Positions 41,497 to 50,654 of a stretch of 64,000 nt of DNA are shown here, one piece after another. Position 1 is the stretch's first letter. Each line of letters opens with the position of its first letter. The position numbers and the translations under genes are program-made. The stretch is from NCBI GenBank assembly GCA_035633215.1, contig DASQFI010000074.1, positions 17,551 to 81,550 on the forward strand, read 5' to 3'. The stretch comes from DASQFI01 sp035633215 (GTDB lineage: Bacteria > Acidobacteriota > Vicinamibacteria > Vicinamibacterales > SCN-69-37). Below the pieces are notes generated by a model. It was not told where the DNA came from. It worked only from the letters and a program-made list of their open reading frames with translations, and made no database searches.

Positions 41497-44160
41497 ATGA
41501 CCGTCGACCAGTCCGACGTCGTCCTGCGCGACGGCTCCACCGTTCGTCTGCGGCCCGCGCAGCCGGCCGATGAGACCGCTGTCCGGGCGATGTTCAGCCG
41601 GCTGTCGCCCGAGAGCCTGTACTCGCGTTTCTTCCGGATTCCCAAGCTGCCGAATCTCGACGTGTCGGGCCTGCTCCATGCCGATCCCGATCGGGCGTTC
41701 ACGCTCGTGGCCGAATCCCGAGGCGAAGCGTGCGCGCTCGCCGGCTACATGCGCGATCCCCGGATGCCGGAGCGGGCCGAGGTCGCGTTCGTGACCAGCG
41801 ACGCGCTCCAGGGCCGCGGCATCGGCACACGGATGCTCGAGGCGCTCGCCGACCTCGCGCGCGCGCACCGGATCCGGCAGTTCGACGCTTACGTGCTGGC
41901 GAACAACGACCGCATGATGGGGGTCTTTGTGGATTCCGGCTTTGCGATCGAACAACAGCTCGAGGCGGGCGTTTTTCACGTCGTTCTGGATCTCGATCGG
42001 ACTGCGGGATTCGAGGCGCAGGCCGCTGCGCGATCCGAGACCGCCGCTACCGCTTCGGTGCAGGCCTTCCTCGCCCCGCGGTCGGTCGCCGTCATCGGCG
42101 CCAGCCGGGAGCGCGGCAAGATCGGATCGGAAATCCTGCACAACCTCGTCAGCGCGGGATTCACGGGACGCCTGTTCGCGGTCCACCCGCGCGCGGCTGC
42201 CATCGACGGCGTGCCGGCGTTTCGCAGCCTTGCCGAGATCCCCGACGACATCGACCTCGCCATGATCTGCGTGCCGGCGCGGCACGTGAGTGACGTCGTG
42301 GATGCCTGCGTCGCCAAGCGCGTGCGGGCCCTGGTAATCATCAGTGCGGGATTCGGCGAAACCGGCGCGGAGGGCCGCGCGCTCGAATCGTCCATCGTCG
42401 CGCGCATTCGCGAGGCCGGCATGCGGCTCGTCGGCCCGAACTGCATGGGCGTGCTCAACACCGCGACGGACGTGCGGCTGAACGCGACCTTCGCGCCGGT
42501 CTATCCGCCGGCCGGACGCGTGGCGATGTCCACGCAGAGCGGCGCGCTGGGCCTCGCGGTGCTCGACTACGCACGCGATCTCGGCATCGGCCTCTCGACC
42601 TTCGTCTCGGTCGGCAATAAAGCGGACGTCTCGAGCAACGATCTCATCCAGTACTGGGTCAACGATCCGAACACGGGCGTGATCCTCCTGTACGTCGAAA
42701 GCTTCGGCAACCCGCGCAAGTTCAGCCAGATCGCGCGGCGCGTCGGCCGCCGCAAGCCGATCGTTGCTGTCAAGTCGGGTCGATCGCCGGCCGGCGCGCG
42801 CGCGGCGTCGTCGCACACTGGCGCGCTCGCGTCGAGTGACGCGATCGTCGACGCGCTGTTTCGTCAGGCCGGCGTTATCCGGACCACCACGCTCGAAGAG
42901 ATGTTCGACGTGGCGCGGCTGCTCGCGACGCAGCCGGTTCCGCAGGGGCGCCGCGTCGCGATCCTGACTAACGCGGGCGGCCCGGGCATCCTGGCCGCCG
43001 ACGCGTGCGAGGCGTCCGGGCTCACGCTGCCGGCGCTCTCGACGGCGTCGGTCGCTGATCTGCGTTCGTTCCTGCCGGCGGCCGCGGCCATCGGCAATCC
43101 AGTCGACATGATTGCGTCGGCAACGGCCGATCAGTACGAACGCGCGCTCGCCACGCTGCTCGACGACGATGAGGTGGACAGCGTGCTCGTGATTTTCATT
43201 CCGCCGCTCGTCACCAAAGGCGAGGACGTCGCGGCGGCTGTCCGGCGCGTGGCCCGGTCCCGGCCGGCGAAGCCCGTGCTCGCCATTTTCATGTCGGCGC
43301 AGTCGGCCGGCCCGATGCTCGATCCGATCCCCTGTTTCAGCTTTCCGGAAGCGGCGGCCGTCGCGCTCGCCCGCGCCAGCGCGTACGGCGAGTGGCGCCG
43401 ACAGCCGGAAACCGCGCCGGCGACCTTCACCGACGTGGATCGGGACGGCGCGCGGGCGATCGTCGATCGCGGGCTGCAGACCGGCGGCGGCTGGCTGACG
43501 CCCGACGATGCCCAGGCGCTCTTGTCCGCCGTCAGGATTCCGGCCGCAGCCAGTCGCGGCGTCACGAGCGAGGACCGCGCCGTTGAGGCAGCCGAGAAGA
43601 TCGGCTACCCGGTCGTCCTCAAAGCCATCGGTCCGGAGATTCTCCACAAGACAGAAATCGGCGCCGTGCGGCTGCGGCTGCACACGGCGGATGACGTCCG
43701 CGAGGCGTGGCGTGATTTGACCCGCCGGCTCGGCGACGCGATGACGGGCGCGCTGGTCCAGGAAATGGTCGTGGGCGGGGTCGAGATGCTCGTCGGCGCG
43801 GTCGAGGATCCGACGTTCGGCGCGGTCCTCGCGTGCGCAACCGGCGGCACGCTCGCCGAGCTCCTGGCCGACATGCAGTTTCGCCTGCATCCGCTGAACG
43901 ATCTCGATGCCGCGGCGATGATCGACGGATTGCGTGGCGCGCGACTGCTCCGTGGCTATCGAGGCGCTCCATGCGCCGACGAACGGGCGCTGCGTGATGC
44001 GCTGCTCCGGCTCTCGACGCTCGTCGAGCTCTGCCCGGAAATCCGGGAGCTCGACGTGAATCCGCTCGTCGTGCTCGAGCGCGGCGTACGGGCGCTCGAC
44101 GTGCGGATCCGAATCGAGCGTCCCCAGCCTCGGCCGCCATCGAGGCGCGTCAGTTATTAG
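41497..44160 (+). CDS. GNAT plus ADP-forming acyl-CoA synthetase fusion (Pat-like)
   Basis: An 887-residue protein. Residues about 1-165 form a GNAT acetyltransferase (AFVTSDALQGRGIGTRMLEAL). About 185-290 is a CoA-binding domain (FLAPRSVAVIGASRERGKIG), 300-460 a ligase-CoA domain (GPNCMGVLNTATDVRLNAT; STQSGALGLAVLDYA), and 650-880 an ATP-grasp domain (YPVVLKAIGPEILHKTEIG). This is the Pat/AcsAlpha-Beta fusion, which in known cases acetylates lysines of CoA ligases or makes acyl-CoA with ADP formation. Start ATG 41497 was picked for its distance from the regulator stop (19 bases). It could regulate aromatic CoA metabolism; that is inference. Confidence 0.9.
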   Translation: MTVDQSDVVLRDGSTVRLRPAQPADETAVRAMFSRLSPESLYSRFFRIPKLPNLDVSGLLHADPDRAFTLVAESRGEACALAGYMRDPRMPERAEVAFVTSDALQGRGIGTRMLEALADLARAHRIRQFDAYVLANNDRMMGVFVDSGFAIEQQLEAGVFHVVLDLDRTAGFEAQAAARSETAATASVQAFLAPRSVAVIGASRERGKIGSEILHNLVSAGFTGRLFAVHPRAAAIDGVPAFRSLAEIPDDIDLAMICVPARHVSDVVDACVAKRVRALVIISAGFGETGAEGRALESSIVARIREAGMRLVGPNCMGVLNTATDVRLNATFAPVYPPAGRVAMSTQSGALGLAVLDYARDLGIGLSTFVSVGNKADVSSNDLIQYWVNDPNTGVILLYVESFGNPRKFSQIARRVGRRKPIVAVKSGRSPAGARAASSHTGALASSDAIVDALFRQAGVIRTTTLEEMFDVARLLATQPVPQGRRVAILTNAGGPGILAADACEASGLTLPALSTASVADLRSFLPAAAAIGNPVDMIASATADQYERALATLLDDDEVDSVLVIFIPPLVTKGEDVAAAVRRVARSRPAKPVLAIFMSAQSAGPMLDPIPCFSFPEAAAVALARASAYGEWRRQPETAPATFTDVDRDGARAIVDRGLQTGGGWLTPDDAQALLSAVRIPAAASRGVTSEDRAVEAAEKIGYPVVLKAIGPEILHKTEIGAVRLRLHTADDVREAWRDLTRRLGDAMTGALVQEMVVGGVEMLVGAVEDPTFGAVLACATGGTLAELLADMQFRLHPLNDLDAAAMIDGLRGARLLRGYRGAPCADERALRDALLRLSTLVELCPEIRELDVNPLVVLERGVRALDVRIRIERPQPRPPSRRVSY

Positions 44161-44537
44161 AATCGCCAGCCAAGGAAGAACATCGGCGCCATGAAGACAC
44201 CCTCTTCCTCGGCTTGATCCTTGAAGCTCTGCGGCTTGTTTCCGCCGTACAGGCCGAATCCAATCAAGTACTGGACGTTCACGAACACCGGCCTCCGACC
44301 GATCCGGAAATCAAACGTGTAGCCGGGCCGGATCTCGTTCCACAGCTCCGGTCCCTTGTAGTACCGCTGCTCGTCAGTCTCGTAGTACCAGTTGTACGAC
44401 CCCGTCGGCGCCTAGAAAGTCCATCCGCCAAAGAACGCCGGCGCGAGGAGATGGGCGGCGACGATCGCCACGCCGAGCGACATCACTAGGAGCACGCAGA
44501 TGATGGCGACCCATTTCGCGTTGATTGGATGAGTCAT
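44157..44537 (-). pseudogene. Membrane helix plus beta-barrel end, split by in-frame TAG
   Basis: From ATG 44537 the frame encodes 41 residues with one membrane helix (AIICVLLVMSLGVAIVAAHL), stopping at TAG (44412-44414) after FFGGWTF. Beyond the stop the same frame runs on as APTGSYNWYYETDEQRYYKG and RRPVFVNVQYLIGFGLYGG, and ends at TAA with MAPMFFLGWRF, which looks like a barrel-type ending with a terminal Phe. A read-through product would be 125 residues plus the stop-encoded residue. Either a nonsense mutation or two unrelated pieces. The stop overlaps the last codon of the convergent synthetase gene. Confidence 0.5.
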
Positions 44538-44565
44538 GTGACCCCCTCGCTCCGATCAGTCCGCA

Positions 44566-45090
44566 CTACCGCACCGGCAGGCCCGAGGTCGGCGGCCGCA
44601 GCGGCACCCTGCCCTGCCAGAACCCGGCGAGCTCGGCATGGAGCGGCCGATCCCGGCCCATCAGCAGCAGGGCCGCCGCCCACGCCAGGATGAGCGTCGC
44701 GGGAAACCCGGCACCCGTTCCGAGAGGCGCGACGGCGATGAGAAAGACGATCGCGCCGACCAGTCCCAGCTTGAGCGGGCGGCCGCTGAGCAGCACCAGA
44801 ACGCCGATGACCACCTGTCCGACGGCAATGGCCCAGACGATCACGGTGGTATGTCGGGCGAAAGAGCCGAGGATGAAATCCCGGTACGACTCGAGATAGG
44901 CCAACGGCGCGAAGCCCACGTATACCTCGGGATGCGTCAGCGCCAGCCGGAAATTGAACTGGGCCGCGACAAGGAACAGCAGGACAAAAAACAGTCGGCC
45001 GACCGGCCGCCATCGCCAGCACATCAGCACCAGCGCCAACGCCACGACGATCGATCCCCAGTGGGCATAGAACATCTGCTGTTCGGTCAT
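44566..45090 (-). CDS. Hypothetical inner-membrane protein, DoxX-like
   Basis: A 174-residue protein with five predicted helices. A starting segment (YAHWGSIVVALALVLMCWRWRPV) and a central VIVWAIAVGQVVIGVLVLLSGRP segment resemble DoxX-type membrane proteins, but no signature is certain. Its start overlaps the stop of the next minus-strand gene by 4 bases, so it belongs to a three-gene operon (46468 to 44566). Confidence 0.55.
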   Translation of the reverse strand: MTEQQMFYAHWGSIVVALALVLMCWRWRPVGRLFFVLLFLVAAQFNFRLALTHPEVYVGFAPLAYLESYRDFILGSFARHTTVIVWAIAVGQVVIGVLVLLSGRPLKLGLVGAIVFLIAVAPLGTGAGFPATLILAWAAALLLMGRDRPLHAELAGFWQGRVPLRPPTSGLPVR

Positions 45091-45545
45091 GACGCACCTC
45101 CGGCGTGCGGACGCATGTGACCGCCGCTCGAGCGCGGTCGATCCGGCGCTCCCCCCAGCACATCACGGAGGCGGCCGGCGAGCCAGGGCGCGACCGCCGT
45201 CGTGAGCGGCACGAGGATCCAGATGCGTCCCTGCGCGACGTTGTAGTCGGCAAGCAGACGGCGCCAGGGAGTGCCAAAGAGGAAGTGACCAGCCAGGAAT
45301 TCAAAAGCCAGCGTCAGGATGAGCCACAGCGCACCGATCCGAACGGCGTCGTGCGCACCGAGCGGCCGAATCCACAAGATGGTCAGCCAGGTCAGGGCCA
45401 GAATCGCGAGGCACAGCGCGATGGTGCTGATCACGTGTCCAGCCTCTGGTCCGATCCTCGGCACGATGAGCAGATCGCGGACGGCGCCGTTCGCAATCGC
45501 GATCGGAACCATCGCGCACCAGATGACGAGAGCCCGTCGAGTCAT
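45087..45545 (-). CDS. Hypothetical inner-membrane protein
   Basis: A 152-residue protein with four hydrophobic helices and a Pro/Arg/Gly-rich tail. Motifs seen: VRDLLIVPRIGPEAGHVIST, LAGHFLFGTPWRRLLADYNV. It overlaps both neighbours by 4 bases. Function unknown; the strict overlaps suggest it forms a complex with the two flanking membrane proteins. Confidence 0.55.
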   Translation of the reverse strand: MTRRALVIWCAMVPIAIANGAVRDLLIVPRIGPEAGHVISTIALCLAILALTWLTILWIRPLGAHDAVRIGALWLILTLAFEFLAGHFLFGTPWRRLLADYNVAQGRIWILVPLTTAVAPWLAGRLRDVLGGAPDRPRSSGGHMRPHAGGAS

Positions 45546-46468
45546 CGCCCCCCCACTTCCGGCGGCGGCCCCTCACGCCGTAGGGCCGCAAACGACACGC
45601 TCGTCAAGGTGAGCAGTAACGCGCCCAGCGCGAGCGGCGGCTGACCGAGCGTCAGGACCTGGAACAACATCGCTGTGCCGATGAAGGCACCGGCCGGGGC
45701 GATGCAGTCGCGCCGCCGCAACACCATCACGGCCATGCCGATCATCAACAGAAATGCCGCCACCGACAGCCCGACCTGCGCGTGGTTGGCGCCACGGCTC
45801 CGCGCCCGGCGTTCGGCCAGTTCCCTGAGGCCAAGCATCATTCGTCGTTCCATGAAGAAGTGGATGGGCTCAAAGACCAGTCGATCGAACGCGACACCGG
45901 CCGCCGGACGCCCGGGCGCGAGGCGGCCGCGGATGAGGAGGCGCGTCGCATCCGGACCGACCGGTTCGAGCACGAAGGACCAGCTGCCGTTCTCGGGCTC
46001 GCTCAGACGCGTCCCGACTGCACGCGTCGCGAAGCCCAGCACCCGGCCAGGGACGTAGACGCGTAAGGTGGCGAACCCCGTGCCGCCTGCTCTATCGGGC
46101 GGGTACATCCACAGCCGGTCGCCGAGCACCCAGGTCTGCCGATTGGGGCGAAGGACGTCGTCGGTCGGCATCCGTGCGCCGACGGCGTTCTCGAGCAGAT
46201 CGAAGCTGTAGAACCCGCCGCGATCCTGGCCGAGCTGCGCGAGCCATGGCCACACGCGCTCGACGGGGGCGTCGATCGTGATCGCGCGCGTCTGCTGCGA
46301 GATGGCGGCGGGAACGATGTCGTCCCCAGGCAGCGCCCGTCCGACCTCGGCATCGGTCGCGCCCCATCGCAAGTACCAGGGCCGCACGTGCACCAGGAAC
46401 GCCCCCAGGATCAACGTCAGGACGCCGATCAGAACAAGGACGCGGAAGCCGACGGCACCGGTCGTCAT
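45542..46468 (-). CDS. SRPBCC-fold membrane-anchored protein
   Basis: A 308-residue protein. N-terminal helix (VLVLIGVLTLILGAFLV) and three C-terminal helices enclose a soluble domain resembling SRPBCC/START-like lipid-binding folds: ITIDAPVERVWPWLAQLGQD, GGFYSFDLLENAVG, then a beta-rich region (SWSFVLEPVGPDATRLLIRG). The start is ATG 46468; an upstream extension has no support. It is the first gene of a three-gene membrane operon. Ligand unknown. Confidence 0.7.
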   Translation of the reverse strand: MTTGAVGFRVLVLIGVLTLILGAFLVHVRPWYLRWGATDAEVGRALPGDDIVPAAISQQTRAITIDAPVERVWPWLAQLGQDRGGFYSFDLLENAVGARMPTDDVLRPNRQTWVLGDRLWMYPPDRAGGTGFATLRVYVPGRVLGFATRAVGTRLSEPENGSWSFVLEPVGPDATRLLIRGRLAPGRPAAGVAFDRLVFEPIHFFMERRMMLGLRELAERRARSRGANHAQVGLSVAAFLLMIGMAVMVLRRRDCIAPAGAFIGTAMLFQVLTLGQPPLALGALLLTLTSVSFAALRREGPPPEVGGR

Positions 46469-46670
46469 GGAGTGCCCTCCAGGCACCCGCTGATGATGCA
46501 GCTTTGAGACCAATCGCGGGCCGTTGCGGCCAAGGCACACACGGGCCGGATTGCGCCCGGTCTCCGAGGTCCGGCTTCGGTGAGCCGCCAGCCACCGCTG
46601 AAAACCGCGCGGCGACGGGGAGGAATTCACAGTCGGTCGGACGCGCCGAAACCGATACGCCGACACTTCC

Positions 46671-46687
46671 GTGGCACACGGCTTGCT
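46671..46687 (+). promoter_or_regulatory. Sigma-54 type promoter before the transpeptidase gene
   Basis: TGGCAC, ACGGC, TTGCT (46672-46687): perfect -24 and -12 cores with GG-N10-GC; 11 of 14 informative positions overall. The predicted start is near 46698, 24 bases upstream of ATG 46722. Confidence 0.5.
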
Positions 46688-46721
46688 CGAATGAGGTTGA
46701 GGTCTACGCGCAGGAACGGCC

Positions 46722-47660
46722 ATGAAGCGATACCGGCTTGCACGTGTCATCGGGTCGCTCGCAGCGGGGGCGATGGTCCTCGGCATGATCCCTGCGTCAC
46801 GCGCCACCGCCGCACGCGCGGGTGCCGTCGCCGTCATGACGGGCGGCCGGTTCGCTTACACCGGTCAGCCGGGTGATTCGCTCTGGCTCGTCGGCGCGCG
46901 TCTCGGCGTGGATGCCCTCACCCTGGCCGCGCTCAATCAGATCGACCTGAACGCGCGGCTGCGCGTCGGGCAGACGATCCTCATCGACAACCGCCACCTG
47001 ATTCCCGATCGTCACCAGACCGCGATCGTGATCAACATTCCGCAGCGTCTTTTGTTCCACACGGACACCGATGGCGAAGTCAGCGCTTATCCGGTTGGGC
47101 TCGGCCGGCCGACGTGGCCGACGTTCGTCGGCACGTTCCAGATCGCGTCACTCGAAACGGATCCCGTCTGGGACGTCCCGCGTTCGATCCAGGAGGAACT
47201 GCGCCGATCCGGCAAACCCGTGGTCACGCACGTCGCCCCCGGTCCGAACAATCCACTGGGCGCGTTCTGGATCGGCCTCGATCGGCCCGGGTATGGCATC
47301 CACGGCACGAACGCGCCGGCGAGCATCTATCACTTTCAGACGCATGGGTGCATTCGGCTACATCCTGACGACGTCGCGCTGCTGTTTCGAGCGGTCGCCG
47401 TGGGCACGACCGGCGAGATCGTCTACCAGCCCATTCTGTTGGCCCGGTCTGACGACGGAACGATCTGGCTCGAGGCCCATCCCGATGTTTACCGCCGCTC
47501 GCCAGATGCCCTGGCGACTGTTCGCGAACTGGCCGGTCAGGAGGAATTCGAGGCCGACATGGACTGGCAGATCGTGCGCTCGGTCCTGCGTGCCCGACAG
47601 GGCGCGCCCATCGACGTGACGCTGCGGGGCGCAGAGTCACACCTGGAACGTCGTCGATGA
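46722..47660 (+). CDS. L,D-transpeptidase with LysM domain
   Basis: A 312-residue envelope enzyme. A signal peptide (about 1-31) precedes a LysM module (YTGQPGDSLWLVGARLGVDA ... RLRVGQTILID). The YkuD catalytic domain (about 105-240) has the motif IHGTNAP followed by THGCIRL, supplying His and the nucleophilic Cys. It makes 3-3 or lipoprotein crosslinks in peptidoglycan. Regulation by a sigma-54 type promoter is suggested by the site just upstream. Confidence 0.9.
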   Translation: MKRYRLARVIGSLAAGAMVLGMIPASRATAARAGAVAVMTGGRFAYTGQPGDSLWLVGARLGVDALTLAALNQIDLNARLRVGQTILIDNRHLIPDRHQTAIVINIPQRLLFHTDTDGEVSAYPVGLGRPTWPTFVGTFQIASLETDPVWDVPRSIQEELRRSGKPVVTHVAPGPNNPLGAFWIGLDRPGYGIHGTNAPASIYHFQTHGCIRLHPDDVALLFRAVAVGTTGEIVYQPILLARSDDGTIWLEAHPDVYRRSPDALATVRELAGQEEFEADMDWQIVRSVLRARQGAPIDVTLRGAESHLERRR

Positions 47661-47761
47661 TCCGCTCATCGCGTCTGCGGATTCACGGAGGCCGGCCAGG
47701 CGCCTGCAAGTGCGCTCGTCGAGTACCAGGAACGCTCGGGATCGGCACGCGCGAACAATCG

Positions 47762-47986
47762 TCAGATCAATTCGCAGCGGTCTCCTCTGGAGCAGAGCGT
47801 GTGTTCTCCGACTCGTTCCAGGAACTCACCAAGCCGGCCGGAGTCATGCGTGCCGCGCTTGGCGCGGCAGATGTCGGTGCCAGGCTCGAGAAACGGACAG
47901 CTGATCCGGACGACCGCGCCTTCGAAGTCGGAGACGCGCACGACCGTCTCGCTGATGACGGGGCAACGAACAGTGGTAATCGCCAT
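47762..47986 (-). CDS. Small cysteine-containing protein (unknown)
   Basis: A 74-residue protein starting at ATG 47986 (MAITTVRCPVISETV). Cysteines occur in four places (VRCPV, RISCPFL, DICRAKR, and a CSRGDRC pair near the end), a possible metal site. The upstream part of the frame is antisense noise. A weak GGGGTAGG element precedes the ATG. No homologous family is recognised. It could be a spurious frame, but its composition is more protein-like than nearby shadow frames. Confidence 0.35.
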   Translation of the reverse strand: MAITTVRCPVISETVVRVSDFEGAVVRISCPFLEPGTDICRAKRGTHDSGRLGEFLERVGEHTLCSRGDRCELI

Positions 47987-48129
47987 ACCTACCCCAGGGA
48001 CGCAACAAGCCTGCCGATGGGCGATCGCGAGGATCCGCGGCAGGTTCGGCATGCCGCGACGCCGCCCCCTCGAGACCGCGGGATTGTCCGCAACGGCTGG
48101 GAATTGTCCGGCAGTCCGCAGAACCGGTC

Positions 48130-49527
48130 GTGACGTCATTCCGTCGCCTCGGAGCGGGACGCCAGATCAGTCGGCCGTTCGAATGGGCGGCCTGGCTGCT
48201 CACGGCAGCAATCTTTGTCGTGGATCTGTACGAGCCGGCGGGATACGCGATCCCCCTGCTGTACACGCCCGTGCTTCTGCTGACGCTTTGGGCGCCACAC
48301 AGGCGCATCGCGCCCGCCATCGCGGTCGTGGCGACAGGACTCACGCTCGTTGAATTCATCGCGTTCCGTGCGGAGAACGACGTCTCCGCAGGACTGTTCA
48401 ATCGCCTGCTGGCCATCCTGGTGCTCTGGGTCACCGCCGGCGGAGTGACGATGTACCGCCAGACCCTGGAGCGCGAACGACGATCGGTGAAGAGCCTCGA
48501 GGACACGAAGTACGCGCTCGACCAGGCGGCCATCGTGGCGACGACGGACACCGACGGCCGGATTACGTACGCCAACGACAAGTTCTGCGAGATCTCGAAG
48601 TACTCGCGCCAGGAATTGCTGGGCCGGACGCACCGAATCATCAACTCCGGGCTTCACCCGCCGGAGTTCTTCGCCCACCTCTGGACCACGATCTCGACCG
48701 GAACCGTCTGGCGCGGCGAAATCCGTAACCGCGCCAAGGACGGATCCTTCTATTGGGTGGACACGACCATTGTCCCGTTTCTCGACACCCGCGGACTGCC
48801 GTACCAGTACATCGCCATTCGCTACGACATCACCGAGCGCAAGAAATCCGAAGCGGCGCTCCGCGCGCAGACGTCGCTCGCGCAGCTCGGCAAGATGGCT
48901 GCGGTCGTGGCGCACGAGGTGCGTAATCCGCTCGCCGCCATGCGCGGCGCTCTGCAGGTCTTGAGCGGGCGGCAGACCGCGACGAACGAGGACCGAGCGG
49001 TGCTTGGCGACGTCGTGGGGCGGATCGACGCGCTCAGCGACATCGTGCACGACCTGCTGCTCTTCGCGCGCCCGCGCGATCCGGTGGTGCGCACGGTCTC
49101 ACTGGCGGCGCTCGTCAGCGAGACCGTCGATCTGCTTCGCACCGATCCGCAGTTTGCCGGTGTCACGACGCAGGTGGAGCTGGCCGACGTCACCTGCCAC
49201 GCGGATCCGGAACAGCTCCGGCTCGTGCTGCTCAATCTGTTCGTCAACAGCGTTCAGGCCATGCACGGCCAGGGCCGGATTCGGGTCACGGCGGCGCCGG
49301 TGCCGAAGGGGCTGGAACTGCGGATCGCGGACGAAGGACCTGGACTGAACCAGGAAGCGCGCGAGCGGCTCTTCGAGCCGTTCTTCACGACCAAACACCG
49401 GGGCACGGGTCTCGGCTTGGTCACGGCGCGGCGAATCCTCGAGTCGCACAATGGGACGCTCGAGCTCGAAAGCCCTCCGCACGGAGGCACGGTCGCCATC
49501 CTCACGCTGCCCGAACCGGCGGGCTGA
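48130..49527 (+). CDS. PAS-domain sensor histidine kinase (NtrB-like)
   Basis: A 465-residue kinase. Four membrane helices occupy about 18-110. A PAS domain (ATTDTDGRITYANDKFCEIS ... ITERKKSE) spans about 130-245. The H box is VVAHEVRNPLAAMRG with the phosphoacceptor His. The catalytic domain has the N box (LLNLFVNSVQAMHG), G1 (DEGPGLN), F box (LFEPFFTTKHRGTGLGL). No response regulator is adjacent. The PAS/HisKA architecture is that of NtrB-type kinases, which often activate sigma-54 regulators, but the partner must lie outside the window. GTG start. Confidence 0.88.
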   Translation: MTSFRRLGAGRQISRPFEWAAWLLTAAIFVVDLYEPAGYAIPLLYTPVLLLTLWAPHRRIAPAIAVVATGLTLVEFIAFRAENDVSAGLFNRLLAILVLWVTAGGVTMYRQTLERERRSVKSLEDTKYALDQAAIVATTDTDGRITYANDKFCEISKYSRQELLGRTHRIINSGLHPPEFFAHLWTTISTGTVWRGEIRNRAKDGSFYWVDTTIVPFLDTRGLPYQYIAIRYDITERKKSEAALRAQTSLAQLGKMAAVVAHEVRNPLAAMRGALQVLSGRQTATNEDRAVLGDVVGRIDALSDIVHDLLLFARPRDPVVRTVSLAALVSETVDLLRTDPQFAGVTTQVELADVTCHADPEQLRLVLLNLFVNSVQAMHGQGRIRVTAAPVPKGLELRIADEGPGLNQEARERLFEPFFTTKHRGTGLGLVTARRILESHNGTLELESPPHGGTVAILTLPEPAG

Positions 49528-49566
49528 TCAGCGGCACCGAAGTGGCGTGGCGGTGAGAGGGAACGG

Positions 49567-50208
49567 TCAACGTGTGCCCGATCGGATGGACACGGCCACC
49601 CCGAAGTGCCAGACGATGCCGTCCTCGCCGGGATTGATCAGGATGCCGAATTCCGGCCGCAGAATCGCGCGGGCTCGCGCGAAGGTGATGCCGGCGCCGA
49701 GATTGAACCCGAGGAGCAGGTGCAGTCATCACAGGTCGGAATGAGGACTCGCACGGCGGGATTGATATCCACGCGCGGGCTTGCGGGGACCGTGAAGAGC
49801 GCGGTTGGATAGAAATGCCATTTATTCGCCGACATCAGTATTCTCGCCAAACACGAATCCCATCGGCAGCGCAAAGGCCGCGCGATCGCGCACCAGGCTG
49901 AACTTGGGACCGAACTCGAGGATGTTGACACCGCTGTCTTCATTCGCGATCTGTGCACGCATGTACCCGACGTCCACATCTGCGCGTTCGTGAAGCCCGA
50001 CGAGCCCGTGCACGCCGAAATTATTCACCACGTGCTCCGACTCTCCCTCGGCGGAAAACCCCGCGGCACTGAGGTTCGGGGTGATTTCGAACTGGCCCTT
50101 GCCGACGAGCCGCGCGTCGCTGAATACCGGCGCGCAGGCGCCCGTCACGATCGGCGCGAGGAGACAGAGCATCGCAGAGCGGATGTGCAGCGCCAGTTGG
50201 GGAGTCAT
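49567..50208 (-). pseudogene. Outer-membrane protein gene broken by frameshifts
   Basis: ATG 50208 opens 128 residues with a lipoprotein-like leader (LLAPIVTGACAPVFSD) and beta-rich sequence (GKGQFEITPNLSAAG; GPKFSLVRDRAAFALPMG), then stops. The next frame continues with SANKWHFYPTALFTVPASPR, and a third with LLLGFNLGAGITFARARAIL up to ...HFGVAVSIRSGTR and a stop at 49567. Joined, they give a barrel of about 210 residues. At least two frame changes (near 49830 and 49720) are needed. A real pseudogene or two assembly errors. Confidence 0.6.
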
Positions 50209-50386
50209 GGAGATCGCTCCGCTTGCGGATCAGCACGACCGATGCCATCGGTCCCTTGGCGCCAGGCAAAGGAAAGCTGGGACCAGCCGGTGGTGGAGGA
50301 TCGCCTGGCGGAAATCTCCGCGAACGCGGGCTAATTGCTCAATTCAGCCGAAAGTCTCGCGGTCCTTGTCGATTTTGCTCTTCGCC

Positions 50387-50405
50387 GAAGTGAGAACGGC
50401 TCTAG
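50387..50405 (+). repeat. Extra copy of the GAGAACGGCTCTAG repeat
   Basis: GAAGTGAGAACGGCTCTAG, the same unit as the inner and outer arms of the 33.2 kb element. It directly precedes a gene fragment at 50429, within decayed DNA. It marks a likely recombination or insertion scar. Confidence 0.6.
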
Positions 50406-50428
50406 GATGAGGACGCTGGAGCGTCCGG

Positions 50429-50649
50429 ATGCGCGCGATGGTCCTCGAGCAGCTCGGCAGCCTTGTCGAGAACCCTCGCCCGCTGGCCGCGCGCGAAGTT
50501 CCGCGTCCCGATCCCGCCGCTGGACACGTACTGATCCGCGTCGCCGCCTGCGGCGTCTGCCACACCGAGCTGGACGAAGTCGAAGGACGGCTCCGGCCGT
50601 CTGCACTGCCGCGGATCCTCGGGCATCAGATCGTCGGGCATGTCGAGGA
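50429..50649 (+). pseudogene. N-terminal fragment of a zinc alcohol dehydrogenase
   Basis: From ATG 50429 about 74 residues of a medium-chain dehydrogenase: MRAMVLEQLGSLVENP, HVLIRVAACGVCHTELDEVE (catalytic zinc Cys) and LGHQIVGHVED (GHE-like). The similarity ends abruptly and the sequence passes into an unrelated membrane protein fragment. The remaining domains (about 270 residues) are absent. Confidence 0.75.
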
Positions 50650-50654
50650 CAGGC

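Noticed and set aside
41434..43890. An 818-codon open frame antisense to the acyl-CoA synthetase.
   Set aside because: High GC makes antisense frames long; the opposite strand has clear GNAT, CoA-binding and ATP-grasp domains.
47988..48004. Sigma-54-like site before the 74-residue cysteine protein.
   Set aside because: Weak match and predicted transcript start almost at the ATG.
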